DNA of 64,000 bases from Nicotiana tabacum (GCF_000715075.1 NC_134081.1:113124289-113188288), one strand, 5' to 3'; counted from the first letter of the stretch, positions 11,166 through 23,200 are shown. The notes: generated from the letters alone by a model not told the origin. Made by a program: numbers and translations.

Positions 11166-12817
11166 TTGGCTATTCCAGTATTGCCTAAGCTGGAGTGGAA
11201 GGGTTCATCTGTTAGTTCATTTAATCTAGTTATTTCTTTTATAAAGGCTCAACACATTGTTGAGAAAGGTTGTTTGGCTTATCTAGCCTATGTTCGGTAT
11301 ACTACTGCAGAGACTCAGGCTATTGATTTAGTGCCTGTAGTTCGGGAGTTCTTCGATGTATTTCCTTCAGATCTTCCAGGTATGCCACCTGATCGTGATA
11401 TTGATTTCTGTATTGACTTGGCTCCAGATACCCAGCCTATATCTATCCCACTGTATCGCATGGCTGGAAAAGAATTGAAAGAACAGCTTAAGGAGTTATT
11501 AACCAAAGGGTTCGTCAGACCGAATGTATCGCCTTGGGGTGCGCCAGTATTATTTGTGAAGAAGAAGTATGGAATAATGCGGATGTGTATTGATTATCAC
11601 TAATTGAAAAAAGTCACTATTATGAACAAGTACCCGTTGCTATGTATTGATTATCTATTTTACCAGTTGCAGGGTGCTAGGGTGTTCTCTAAGATCGAAT
11701 TGAGGTCGGGGTACCATCAGTTGAAGATTCGGGATTCAGATGTTCTGAAGACTGCTTTTCGGACTAGATATGGTCATTATAAGTTTCTGGTGATGTCCTT
11801 CGGTTTAACTAACGCCCCGACAACGTTTATGGATCTGATGAATAGGGTATTCAGGCCATATATTGATTCGTTTGTCATTACCTTCATTGATGACATCTTG
11901 ATCTACTCACGTACTAAGGAGGAGCATGAGCAGCATATGAGATTAGTGCTTCAGACGCCGCGGGAACAAAAGCTATTGCTAAGTTCTCTAAATGTAAGTT
12001 TTGGCTAGGGTCTGTAGCATTATTAGGGCATATTGTATTGGGAGAAGGTATTAAGGTTGATCCCAAAAAGATTGAGGCAGTTCAGAATTGGCATCATCCC
12101 ACTTTGGCGACTGAGATCAGAAGTTTTCTGGGTTTAGCAGGTTATTATCGTCGGTTCGTGGAAGGTTTTTCATCTATTGCAACACCTTTGACCAAATTAT
12201 CCCAGAAGGGTGCTCTGTTCCGATGGTCCGATGATTGTGAGGTGAGCTTTTAGAAGCTCAAGACAACATTGACTACAGCACCAGTGTTAGTGTTGCCTTC
12301 CGGTTCGGTGATGTATACAATGTATTGTGACACTTCACGCGTTGGCTTGGGTTGTGTACAGATGCAGGAAGGGCGAGTTATTGCATATGCTTCACGCCAG
12401 CTGAAGTCTCATGAGAAGAATTATCCAGTACATGATTTGGAGTTAGCTGCAATTGTTCACGCTCTTACGATTTGGAGGCATTATCTTTATGGGGTGTCTT
12501 GTGAAGTTTACACTGATCATCGCCGTTTGCAGCATTTGTTCAAGCAGAGGGACCTAAATCTGAGACAGCGCATATGGCTTGAGTTACTAAAAGATTATGA
12601 TATTACTATCCTGTATCATCCGGGCAAAGCAAACGTGGTTGCAGACGTCTTGAATAGAAAGGCGGAGAGTATGGGTAGTTTGGCTTTCATTTCAATAGAG
12701 GAGAGGCCATTAGCTTTGGATATTCAATCCTTGGCTAACCGACTTGTGAGATTGGACATTTCAGAGCCCAGCCGAGTTCTTGCATGTGTTGTAGCTCAGT
12801 CTTCACTATTTGAGTAG
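11166..12817 (+). pseudogene. CHR reverse transcriptase and RNase H, broken
   Basis: The RT part holds [20 protein letters not shown] and the catalytic FIDD box (11883-11894; Y-x-D-D in most elements). A stop at 11601 replaces the Q of the conserved R-Q-L-N-K region. A one-base deletion near 11970 shifts the frame. The connection region ([10 protein letters not shown]) and the RNase H domain follow, with [22 protein letters not shown] and [11 protein letters not shown] carrying the acidic residues. A TAG at about 12251 and two more near 12815-12830 interrupt it. RT-RNase H copies element RNA into DNA; this copy is dead. Confidence 0.88.
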
Positions 12818-12850
12818 ATCAAGGCTCATTAGGATGATGATCCACACTTA

Positions 12851-14294
12851 ATGGTTCTTCGAGAAACGATACTACGGGGTGGTGCCAATGAAGTTACTAT
12901 TGGAGCGGATGGTGTTTTGCGACTCCAGAATCGTCTATGTGTTCCTAATGTGGATGGACTGAGGAAAAATATCCAAGAGGAAGCACACAGTTTTCGGTAT
13001 TCTATTCATCTAGGTGCTACGAAGATGTATCGTGATTTGAGGCAGCATTATTGGTGGAGACGAATGAAAAAGGACATAGTTGAGTATGTGGCTAGGTGTC
13101 TAAATTGTCAGCAAGTTAAATATGCACACCAGAGGCCAGGTGGCCTACTTCAGCAGATGACTATACCAGAGTGGAAATGGGAACGCATCACTATGGACTT
13201 TGTAGTTGGGTTGCCGCGGACCTTGCAGAAGTTTGATGTAGTTTGGATCATTGTTAACAGGTTGACCAATAGTCGGCACACTTTATTCCCGTTGTGACTA
13301 CGTATACTTCAGAGAGGTTGGCCCGAATATATATTCAGGAGATAGTTCGGTTGCACGGTGTGCCAATTTCTATAATATCAGATAGAGGCCCTCAGTGTAC
13401 TTCACATTTCAGGAGAGCAGTACAGAGTGAATTGGGGACCCGTGTACAGCTCAGCACAGCCTTTCATCCGCAAACCGACGGGCAGTCAGAGCAGATAATT
13501 CAGATTTTGGAGGATATGCTCAGGGTATATGTGATTGATTTTGAAGGTTAGTGGGATCATTTCTTGCCTTTGGCCGAGTTTTCTTATAATAATAGTTACC
13601 AATCCAGTATCGAGATAGCTCCATTTGAGGCTTTGCATGGTCGGCGATGTTGTTCGTTTATCGGGTGGTTTAAGCCTGGTGAGGCTAAGTTATATTGTAC
13701 TGATTTGGTAAAGGATGCCTTGGAAAAGGTAAAGTTGATTCAGGAGCGACTCCGTACAGCGCAGTCCAGGCATAAGAGTTACGCGGATCAGAAAGCACGT
13801 GATTTATCATTTATGGTAGGTGAAAAAGTTGTTTTGAAGGTTTCGCCGATGAAGGGAATCATGAGATTTGGGAAAAAGGGGAAATTGAGCCCAAGGTTTA
13901 TAGGCCCATTTGAGGTGTTGAGACGAGTTGGGGAGGTTGCTTATGAGCTTGCATTGCCTCCCAGCCTATCGGGATTCATCCGATTTTCCATGTATCTATG
14001 CTCCGGAAGTATCATGCCGACCTATCACATGTGTTAGACTTCAGCACAGTTCAGCTAGATAATATCTTGGGTTATGAAGAGGAGCCAGTTGCTATTGTTG
14101 ATAAACAGGTTCGCAAGTTGAGGTCTAAGAGGATTTTTGCAGTAAAAGTCCAGTGGAGGGGCCAACCAGTCGAGGAAGCGACTTGGGAGGCTGAGGAAAA
14201 CATGCGGAGCAGATATCAACACTTATTCAACACTTCAGGTATAATTCTAAACCCGTTCGAGGACGAACGTTTGTTTAAGAGGTGGAGAATGTAA
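12851..14294 (+). pseudogene. CHR integrase with C-terminal chromodomain, broken
   Basis: The zinc-binding part (HYWWRRMKKDI, CLNCQQVK) is followed by the catalytic core: ITMDFVVGLP, then IISDRGPQ, then TDGQSEQI, giving the D-D-E triad. A frameshift near 13270-13290, a TAG at 13549 and another frameshift near 13970 split it. The C-terminal part has the GKKGKLSPRFIGPFEVLRR motif and a chromodomain (VQWRGQPVEEATWEAEE, about 14149-14199), which in chromoviruses directs insertion to modified chromatin. The last codons overlap the PPT-proximal dyad and the stop is completed by the LTR start. Confidence 0.88.
14254..14289 (+). other. PPT-proximal dyad and polypurine tract, CHR
   Basis: CGTTCG-AGGA-CGAACG is a 6-bp stem with a 4-base loop at 14254-14269. 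The purine-rich AAGAGGTGGAGAA follows and touches the LTR. In CHR this DNA also encodes the last residues of the polyprotein. Confidence 0.65.
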
Positions 14295-16575
14295 TGACCC
14301 ATCCGATCATTTTGACTTTTAGAATCCTGTTCCCTAAAATAAAACTTCACGTATGTGCTTTTAATGATTTATGACTTGGTTGGTCCGTGATTTGGAAGTG
14401 TTTGGGTTGAAATCGGAACACTTGATTCCTTAAGTTGTCTTTAAAAGGCCAAGTTTGACTTCGGTCAACATTTTGACAAAACGACACCGAAAAATTTTTT
14501 TAACTATTCCAACAGCTCTGTATGGTGATTTTGGACTTGGGAATGTGTTCGGAATTTTATTTGGAAGTCCGAGATAAATTATGCTTGAAATGGCTAAAAT
14601 AGGAAATTTAAGTTTAGAAGTTAGACCGGGGAGTTGACTTTTTGATACCGGAGTCGGAATCCAATTCTGAAAGTTTTCATAGCTCCGTTATGCCATTTAT
14701 GACTTGTGTGCAAAATTTGAGGCCAATTCTGAATTGGAGCATAATTCGTGGTTTTAGCGTCGTTTTATGTGATTTCAGGTTTCAAATAAGTTCGTATGAT
14801 GTTTTAGGACTTGTTGGTATATTTGGTTGAGGTCCTGAGGGCCTCGGGTGAGTTTCAGATGGTTAACGGATCAAAAGTTGGACTTAAAACAACTGCTGCA
14901 ATTTTTCTCTTATGCTGGAAATTCTGGGCTGTTATCGAGCCCAAGATCGATGCCCATGTTCGAGGTCCATGATCGGACTCCCATGATCAGACTCCCATGA
15001 TCGGACTCCATGATCGGACTCCAATTGGAGTCGGATTTGAGTGAAACTGATATGGTTGGACTCGTAATTGAATGGGTTATCGGATTTCGTAACTTTTGCC
15101 GGATTCCAAGATGTGGGCCCCACGAACGAATTTTTAATTAATTTCGGGACTTTATTGAAGATGTAGTATTTTCTTATAGAATTGATTCCTATAAATTTTA
15201 GTGATTGTATCGAATTATTTTTGGTTAGATTCAAGCCAATCGAAGTTGGATAATCGAGGAAAAGGTCTACTATTGGATTAAATTGGAGCAAGACGAGGTA
15301 AGTCTCTTATCTAATCTTGTGAGGGGGAAATTATCCCATAGGTAATTAAAGTAATAATCGTTGCTAATTGTGGGGGGCTACGTACGCACGAGGTGACGAG
15401 AGTCCGTGCGTAGCTACTATTAATGCTAAAGTCCGGGTAGTTTAGGACTCAAAGCATAAATTACTTGTGCAAATTCTATTCTTTGTTTAATTAATATTTT
15501 TTGATATATATATTTATATATTGTGAATTGTTAAATAAAAAAATATTAAATGATGGAAATCTCATATGCTTGAATTTTCTGTTTAAACTAATTAATTGTT
15601 AAGAGAAATTGTTCTTCCTCCCGAAATATATCTTAATAAATATACTCTCTTTCCGGAGGTACATAAGAAAATCTCCTCCTTTCTTGTGGAGCAGGCCGAA
15701 CGCCTCAGCAGGATAGATGCATATATGGATTGTGCCGCACGTCCCTCGGTAGTGTACACGACACTCTGGATTGGGCCGTACGACCTCGACAAAAATCTTG
15801 CTTAATAATAATAATTACACGATACTTTGATAGTTTATTGCAACTTGTGAAGCTAATTGATAAATTGAAAATCTTTGGAATTTAAAGATTTATTGTCCCT
15901 GCTTGCCAAGGAATTATTGTTATTCCTGTAAATGAGATTAATTGATAAATTGGAAATTTATTGGAATTGAAGGAATTTAGTTAATATCTTGAGAATTGTT
16001 GCATTTGAAGGAATTTAATTATTTCTGCTGGTTAAATAAATTATTGTTATATTCTGTGAATCATGCTGAATTAAATATTCTAGTTTTATTTCAATTATTA
16101 TTATTGACCCGTAGTGAGTGTCAAAGTCGGCCATCTCATCTCTACCACTTCGAGATTAGGCTTGATACTTACTGGGTATATGTTATTTACGTACTCGTAC
16201 TACACTTGCTGCACTTTTTGTGCAGGACCAGAGGCAAGTACTAGTGGAGGACCTATCGTCTTACATCCACGTTATCCAGAGGCATAGTGGTAAGCTGCAT
16301 TGTTGAGCCGTTCTGCAGCCACCCGTGTCTATTCTTCTGTTTTGTTTTCATTCTGTCTATTTTTATTTCAGACAGTATTTGGAGTTTTGTATAATCTACT
16401 AGATGCTCATACACTTATGATACCAGGTATTGGCACACACATTGGTAGAATTTGGTGTCTTATTATTTTTCTTGTATTTAAATTTATCGTTATATGTTTA
16501 ATTTATTAGTTGGCTTGTCCAGCTGTAATGTTGGGCGCCATCATGACCTATAGGTGAAATTGGGTCGTGACAACA
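14290..16575 (+). repeat. CHR 3' LTR with core promoter deleted
   Basis: It runs from TGTAATGACCC to GTGACAACA. Relative to the 5' LTR it lacks about 300 bp: after 15021 the sequence jumps from the word array straight to a point equivalent to about 7578, removing the TATA box and start site. A second loss of about 75 bp lies near 14729. The U5 dyad module (15591-15805) and hairpin (16209-16225) remain. Confidence 0.88.
16209..16225 (+). other. U5 stem-loop, CHR 3' LTR
   Basis: CTGCAC-TTTTT-GTGCAG. The loop differs from the 5' LTR copy (TCTTT), the stem does not. Confidence 0.7.
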
Positions 16576-17700
16576 TTCTTCAACGCTTAGGATCATTCAC
16601 ACTCAAACGCATAACATAATTTATCTCTTCTTTCGCACATATCACTATTCCAAATTTTTCTAACTCCCAAATTTTTCAGAAATTCCGGCAGAGTCTCCCC
16701 TGTAAATGGGCATATCTACCTGCCAGAGTAACACATAAATAACTCCTAACAACACATCCACAATCCAGCAAAATACCATAAGTTATATATCAATTACACT
16801 AATCTCAGCATTACAAGCACTGCATTATCATAATGATATCAGGACCTGAAGTACATCATATGTATGCTCATCACCACATCTCTGGTCTTATAAGTTGTTC
16901 ATAATTAATTCCAGCATCATCAATAAATCTCATATTAACCACCACCTTGTTTCGAATTTTCACAACACTGACAACACAATTTGAGGCATGAAGACCTCAT
17001 GATTACTTACTCGGATTAATGAGTCATATTTAACGCCGCCTGGGCACTCATCTCATAGGCTAAAACTCAATGTTTACAGCACGAAAATGGCTGAATATGC
17101 GTAGAAAATATACAAGAATTATCAAATAGGCCTAACAGGCATGACTCCCTATTAATATTATTGTACAAATTAAATTTCACACAGGGAGAATTTTAAACTC
17201 ATAAATATTTCACCACAAGGACCTCGTCCTTATATAACTTCGACCGCGGTTTGTAGCCCGGTTTAAATATTTCACATCATATATAAAATGCGAGGATCTC
17301 GTCCTCAACTCCGAATCACAAGTATTTGCACATTGTGCCAACTGAAATTTCAATTTCCTTTCTTTCTTCTTTTCAATAAATTTCGTAAACATTTTTCATA
17401 ACACGTAATGAACCCTCATACCTGTAGGGCATATAATTTATAAAAATTGGAATCAATTATTCCGAAACACATTAAACCCACTGTGATGAATAATAAAAAT
17501 AACTTTTGGACTTATAGCCCTCAATGGTGCATAAAAATAAAAATGACAGACACGGGCTCACATTCTCAATTCTCCTAACAGGGATAACATATAAGTGGGT
17601 CACAAAATTACGAAGGTCATACATAAGCAGAGCATAATAGGAGGACTCACCCTAATATTCATAACCGAATCAAATTAAGGGAAAATATCCTTTTATAACA
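16576..17700 (-). mobile_element. G1 internal region after gag, minus strand, non-coding
   Basis: Inverted match to about 3655-4512. On the minus strand it follows the gag pseudogene directly after a few codons resembling the start of a protease domain, where pol would be expected. No RT or integrase motif is readable in any frame. It is cut at 16575 by the end of the CHR LTR. Confidence 0.6.
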
Positions 17701-19143
17701 AAATCAGGATCGTACCTGTAACGACACCATCTGGTGTATTGGCCTCAGCCAAATCATAGCGATTATATCAATGGGTCGGGCATCCACCTCTTAGGCGCCC
17801 ACTACCCACCTGTCCTCCACTTCTAGCTCTCTGTGCACGTGGAGTATCAATTGGAATAAAGATTGTAGTTGGAGTGTTCTGATGAAATCCGCCCCTCCCA
17901 AGTCTGGGAGAATCTCTCATGATGTGCCTAGTATCACCACACTCATAACAACCCCTATGAGGTCGCGACTGCTCGTACTGAGTCTATGCCGGATCATTGG
18001 AATAACCACTTTAAGAATCTCTTGTCGATAGTGCACTATAAACTGGAGCACCCCGAGTAATCTAATGTGCGTACTGAGCTGACCGACTACTCGAGCCTCT
18101 GCTATAATGGGTCTTAGCTGAAGAGTAAAATCCACTGAACCCTCCAGATCATCGAGACCTTTTGGCCTCCTTGGACTCCCTTTCCTCACCTAAAACACCC
18201 TCAATCTTTCTTGCAATCTCCACTACTTGTTGAAATGGAGTATCAGTTTGCAATTCTCGAGCCATGCATATTTTAATATCATAATCGAGCCCCTAAATGA
18301 ATCTGCGGATCCGCTCTCTAATTGTAGGAACCAAGATAGGTGCATGACGGGCTAACTCACTGAACCTGATAGCATATTCTGACACTGTCATGGTGCCCTG
18401 ACACAACCGTTCAAAATCTGTGCGCCACGCATCTCAGAGAGTCTGGGGAACAAATTTCTTCAAGAACATTTTCGAAAATTGAGCACAAGTTGGTGGTGTT
18501 GCATCGATTGGTCTACCATCTTCATAGATTTTCCACCACCGATACGCTGCGCCTGAGAGTTGAAATGTAGTAAAGGCAACTCCGCTCACTTCCACAATAC
18601 CCATGGTGCGGAGAATATGGTGACAATTTTCTAGAAATCCTTGGGCATCCTCTGTAGTTGTGCCACTGAAAGTTGGTGGACTATACCTCTTAAACTTCTC
18701 AAGTCTTTTTCGTTCTTCTTCTGATGCTTCTGGCCTGACCTTAGGCCGAACCGCAATAACAAGTTGTACCGGTACTACACCTGGAATCTGACCAATGTGA
18801 ACCTGCTGCTCTGGAGTTGTGGTAGGAGTCTGCGCTACTCCCCCAATCTGCGAAATATTTGGTGCAACAGAGATCAATCCCGCCTTAGTTAATGTACCAA
18901 ACATACTCAGAAACTGTGCTAAAGTCTCCTGAAGTCTGGGGTAACAACAGGTGTTTCTGGTACCTGTCCCCCAACTGGAGCTACTGGTGGCTCCTCAACT
19001 GTTGTTCTGACAGGTGTTCTAGTCGCAGCACTTGCCCTTCCTCGATCTCTACCTCGGCCTCTACCTCAGCCCTGGCCTCTTGCAGCCCTAGCAGTATGTG
19101 CGGATGCCTGCTCAGCTAACCTGGTAGCACGTGTCCTCACCAT
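17701..19143 (-). pseudogene. G1 gag, broken, with loss of pol after it
   Basis: Minus-strand ATG at 19143 opens a gag with an R/G-rich N-terminus, a stop within about 25 codons and a frameshift near 18900. The core is open from 18904 to 18434, with KFKRYSPPTFSG, FLENCHHILRTMG and VAFTTFQLSGAAYRWWKIYE, typical Ty3/gypsy capsid motifs. A later segment has a zinc knuckle CYECGDTRHIMRDS (about 17912-17953) whose final cysteine is serine. A few residues like the protease start (DGVVTGTI) follow and then similarity ends near 17700. The element therefore encoded gag but little or no pol. Confidence 0.8.
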
Positions 19144-19254
19144 CTGTGAGAGAATAGAGATACAAAGGCTCAAATTCCAAATTTAACAAATTTTGCACGA
19201 CAGAAATGAACGAAATGGAAATTTTCTTACATTACTGTAGCCTCTCGAAGATAA

Positions 19255-19272
19255 GTACAGACGTCTCCATAC
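19255..19272 (-). other. Leader hairpin, G1
   Basis: On the minus strand GTATGGA-GACG-TCTGTAC: the same stem as CHR, with two pairs changed to G-U wobbles and the loop GACG unchanged. Confidence 0.65.
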
Positions 19273-19330
19273 CGATCCGCAAGACTCTACTAGACTCGTT
19301 CGTGACTCGTAGAACCTATGAACCTAGAGT

Positions 19331-19343
19331 TCTGATACCAACT
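19331..19343 (-). other. Primer-binding site, G1
   Basis: On the minus strand it reads TTGGTATCAGA, the tRNA-Met type, two bases from the LTR end. The end itself is mutated: TA on the plus strand where TG is expected. Confidence 0.8.
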
Positions 19344-19700
19344 TATCACGACCTAAAATCCCACCACAGGCGTCGTGATAGCACCTAGTCACTAAGACTA
19401 GGTAAGCTGATTTCAATTATATTTTGATGCCATTTTTTTTAATTAAATAGGTAATCAAAATTAACAGCGAAACAAATATGAATATACAACCTCCCAAGAC
19501 TGGTAGTATTGAGTCACGAACTCTAACTTAATACATGGAATTATCATGAGGACCGAATATACAATACTGTTTGATTAAAAATAAACAGTACAATGAAATG
19601 AAAAGACTCCAAGGGACTGCGACAACCGACCATCTCTACCTTGAATCCTTACGATCCCGTTTTAACTCTGCTCAAGTCCGATATCTCCAATACCTGGCTT

Positions 19701-19718
19701 CTGCACAAAAATGTGCAG
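19701..19718 (-). other. U5 stem-loop, G1 5' LTR
   Basis: CTGCACA-AAAA-TGTGCAG, the same 7-bp stem as at 389-406. Confidence 0.7.
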
Positions 19719-20584
19719 ATGTGTAGTATGAGTGCACCACTGTCGGTACCCAGTAAGTATCAAGACTAACCTCAGCGGAATAGAGACAAGGTACAGTCAA
19801 GACATTCACTAGTCTAATAACTTGTGCAATATAATATACAAAATAATAGAAAACAAATAACAATAAGGGCAACATAAAACAACCAGTGATCTGCACTGTA
19901 AGACAATAAAATCACCATTAATATTGCTCAACAATAGATAAATACAATTACACCTAGTTAAATCAAGTTCTTCAATTAAATATCTTTCACACATAATTCT
20001 TACAAATAAAACTCTTTTTCAAATATTATTCTTTCATATAGTTCTTTTTGAATAAAAATCCTTTCAAATAAATATTTCGAATATAATTCTTTCAATTGAA
20101 AAGTTACCATGTGACACCTCATTTCAACATCATAAAAATACGGGTCTCGGCCCATTTTCATATTTTTCGTAAATACGAGTCTCAACCCATTTTCATATTT
20201 CCACGGCACTTCGTGCCCATAATTAAATCATCTTATTTTCCCGGCACCTCGTGCCCACTTTTCATATAACAGCTGCACGGACAGTTCATGTGCCAATTTT
20301 ATTATCATTTAATCACAGCACCTCATGCCCACATTTCATATCACAACTGTACGGATAATTCACCTATTAATATCTTCATTATTTACTCACGGCACCTCGT
20401 GCCGCATTTCATTTTATAATCCACCTGGCAATAGCCACATGCTCTCAATTTCAACATAAATCAGATTGTTATCAAATTACTAATAACAAGACAAATTGTA
20501 CAAGGTATAAAAATAAACACAAGAAAATACAACATCACATAAAAGTCACCAATATCACAACTCCACATCATCACATATCATCCC

Positions 20585-20760
20585 TGACAATAGCCAACCT
20601 TATCGCTCCTATAGCCACCCATATCCCTCCTATAGCCACCCTTATCGCTCCTATAGCCACCCTTATCGCTCCGCCCAGACAATATCAATAGCCACCCTTA
20701 TCGCTCTTATTGCCACCCTTATCGCTCCTATAGACTCCCTTATCGCTCCGCCCAGACAAT
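20585..20760 (-). repeat. 21-bp tandem repeat, G1 5' LTR
   Basis: About seven units of GCCACCCTTATCGCTCCTATA with variants and two GCCCAGACAATAT spacers; the other G1 LTR has about five. Confidence 0.65.
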
Positions 20761-21665
20761 ATCAATAGCACAATAACAGTGAAATGTTACCCTTATACCC
20801 ACGTAATATCAACGGTGAAATACCACCCTTATCTCCTCAAAATAATAACTCACACAACACAACAATTTATACGGCAAATTATTACGGCAACATAACAAAA
20901 TCAATTCACATTACAGTTTGCCCAATGGCCACAACAAATTCCAAGGATATAACAAAATCAATTAATTTTACAACAAATTGCCCAAGGCTCACACAATGTA
21001 TATATAAAACCTCAAAAACCATCAATAAAGATAGAAACATAATCAAAATAGGGCACACCTTCATTAATCCATATTTAGATAATTATACTAATACCTCTTC
21101 TTAAGTTCATTTAATTAATCATTTGCATAGGGAAAATTCATATTGAAAATATTAAAACAACAATTCTCACGAAATTTCAAAACTATTTCAAGTAACAATC
21201 ACATCAAATTGTCATATAAAAACAATTTCAACAACAAGGAGTTAGGCATGGAAAATAGATGATTTAATAATTGTCCACAATTACCCAATTTACTACACAA
21301 TAATGCCTAAAATTTTAATCCAATAAAATTTGCACATATAAGCCCGAGTACATACTCGTCACCTCGCGTACACGGCTTTTCACATTTCAGAAATGGCACA
21401 TAAGACTCGATGCCTAAGGGGTAATTCCCCCACTCGAGGTTAAGCAAGACACTTACCTTTTTGAAGTTATGCCGATATTTCAACATCATCTTCTTGCTTG
21501 AATTGACCTCCGGACCGCTCAAATCCCAAACACCCACGTAAGAATCTCTCCAAAAATTGCCTTCTACCGAGCTCCAAATCTGATTTTGTGTTATGAACTC
21601 AAACCCCCATTTTTGGGACTTTTAATTCTGCCCAGATAGGCCTTCTTCGTGTTCGCGACCATTGC

Positions 21666-21670
21666 TTCGC
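21666..21670. other. Target-site duplication of E2, left copy
   Basis: TTCGC immediately before the E2 5' LTR; the identical TTCGC at 28365-28369 follows the 3' LTR. Confidence 0.9.
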
Positions 21671-22067
21671 TGTAACGCCCTGACCGGTCATTTTGAGCAT
21701 TTACGCCCTTTTCAACTATTTAAAGTCTTGAATAACTTCCTACGAGGTGTTATAACTTGTTGTTAGCTATATGCTCTCTATGTGTTGTAGAGATTTGACT
21801 ATAAATCATGTTAGAAACCATGTTTAGGCTATATGTTGGTACTGTTGGGACCCACAGAGGTCGTGTACATGTTGAACTATCTGCTTAATTGTCGTTTTGT
21901 ACTCAGTCACAGTTTACTTGTTTATTTTAACCTAGTCTCTATTTTTATTATTGATACATCATATCATTGTTGTTTGGGCTGATTTCATGATTACTGGGAG
22001 CCCGAGAGACTGAAGAGATGTATGACTGAGTAAGGCCGAGGGCCTGATTGTGAGATAGTATACTATA

Positions 22068-22345
22068 GCATGTGAGTTATCCGTGCGGATCCAAATATTA
22101 TACTATAGCACGTGAGTTGTCCGTGCAGCACGTGACTTGTCCGTGCAGCACGTGACTTGTCCGTGCAGCACGTGAGTTGTCCGTGCGGATCCAGATATTA
22201 TACTATAGCACGTGAGTTATCCGTGCAGCACATGAGTTATCCGTGCAGATCCATATATTATAATATAGCACGTGAGTTGTCCGTGCGGATCTAGATATTG
22301 ATACTATAGCACGTGAGTTGTCTGTGCAGCATGTGAGTTGTCCGT
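22068..22345 (+). repeat. GCACGTGAGTTGTCCGTGC word array (about 10 copies), E2 5' LTR
   Basis: About ten copies of a 19-bp dyad, GCACG and CGTGC flanking a 9-base centre, singly or in tandem 20-mers, separated by a linker around GGATCCAGATATTATACTATA. Most copies contain CACGTG, the G-box core. The 3' LTR has about seven. Confidence 0.8.
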
Positions 22346-22751
22346 GCGGATTATAGCGCTTGGACTGTAGGAGCCCCTCCGGAGTCTGTACACCCCCAGT
22401 GAGCACGGGTACCCATTGAGTGTGAGTGCTGAGGGCTGAGAGCCGAGTGGTTGAGCTGTTGTGATGAATTGAGTGACTGTTGCCCTGCCGTGAGAGGCTG
22501 TACTTGCTTTTCATTTGTTGTTGCACTTAGTTGCTATCTATCATTGTTGTGAAATTCTCTGAAAGATTTTATATCCGGATTACATGAACTTGAACTGTAT
22601 AAAATTGATTTAACTTAAACTGCTGGATTTGAAAGCATCTCTATTCTTTGCTGGAATTACTGAAAGTGAACTATAACTATGTAGCTCGTACTATCTTTAG
22701 TTCCTTATTTATTATTGTTACTTGCTGAGTTGGTTGTACTCATACTACCCC

Positions 22752-22768
22752 CTGTACTTCGTGTGCAG
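22752..22768 (+). other. U5 stem-loop, E2 5' LTR
   Basis: CTGTAC-TTCGT-GTGCAG. One pair is a U-G wobble in RNA; the loop is unlike that of the other families. Confidence 0.55.
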
Positions 22769-23130
22769 ATCCAGGTGTTCTCGTACATAGTGGGTGTTGA
22801 TTCTTTCGCACAGTTGATTTTTTGGAGATTCATAGGTAGATGTCGTGTTTCGTAGACCTTGCCTCTCCTTCACTATCTCCTTATTTACTGCATTTGGTCT
22901 CGGACTACTATGTACCGTATTTTTCAGACTTGTATTCATATTAGATGCTCATGCACTCAGTGACTTCGAGTTTTGGGATTGTTTATATATGTATTTGTGA
23001 GTTTTTCTTCCGCTAAATTTAGATATTATGTTTTCAAACATAAAAGATATGGTGGTTTATTGAGATTGTCGGCTTGCCTAGTATTGAGATAGGCACCATC
23101 ACGACGGGTGAGATTTTGGGTCGTGACAAG

Positions 23131-23143
23131 TTGGTATCAGAGC
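23131..23143 (+). other. Primer-binding site, E2
   Basis: TTGGTATCAGAGC, two bases after the LTR end; tRNA-Met type. Confidence 0.88.
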
Positions 23144-23200
23144 TCTAGGTAACATAGGTCTCACGAGTCATGAGCAGGTTTAGTAGAGTCTTGCGTATCG

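Larger units (their letters stand above)
6458..16575 (+). mobile_element. CHR: full-length Ty3/gypsy chromovirus (Tekay/Del-like), dead
   Basis: A 10.1-kb element: 5' LTR, tRNA-Met-type primer site, leader, gag, protease, RT, RNase H, integrase, chromodomain, purine tract and 3' LTR. The domain order with integrase after RT is Ty3/gypsy, and the terminal chromodomain marks a chromovirus; the long LTRs fit the Tekay/Del clade. LTR lengths are 2673 and 2286 bp; most of the difference is deletions in the 3' LTR. At least nine stops and several frameshifts kill the polyprotein. No target duplication can be checked because the left side is another CHR fragment. The right flank (16576 on) is G1 internal DNA. 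Confidence 0.9.
19344..21670 (-). mobile_element. G1 5' LTR, distal part (split by E2)
   Basis: This is the U5-side portion of the LTR whose other half is 28365-29495. It aligns with 50 to about 2200. It contains the U5 hairpin (19701-19718), GCAC/GTGC dyads (about 20200-20405) and a tandem repeat (20585-20760). It stops in the word TTCGC at 21670, where E2 is inserted. Removing E2 and one TTCGC gives an LTR of about 3.45 kb. Confidence 0.85.
21671..23128 (+). repeat. E2 5' LTR
   Basis: TGTAACGCCC at one end and GGGTCGTGACA at the other. 1458 bp against 1369 in the 3' copy; the difference is mostly repeat number in the word array. A TATA-like CTATAAATC is at about 21798. Confidence 0.9.

Noticed and set aside
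22068..22345. Regular short dyad repeats with linkers, reminiscent of a CRISPR array
   Set aside because: Units are direct tandem 20-mers or have similar, not unique, linkers; they lie within an LTR and recur in the partner LTR of a plant element.
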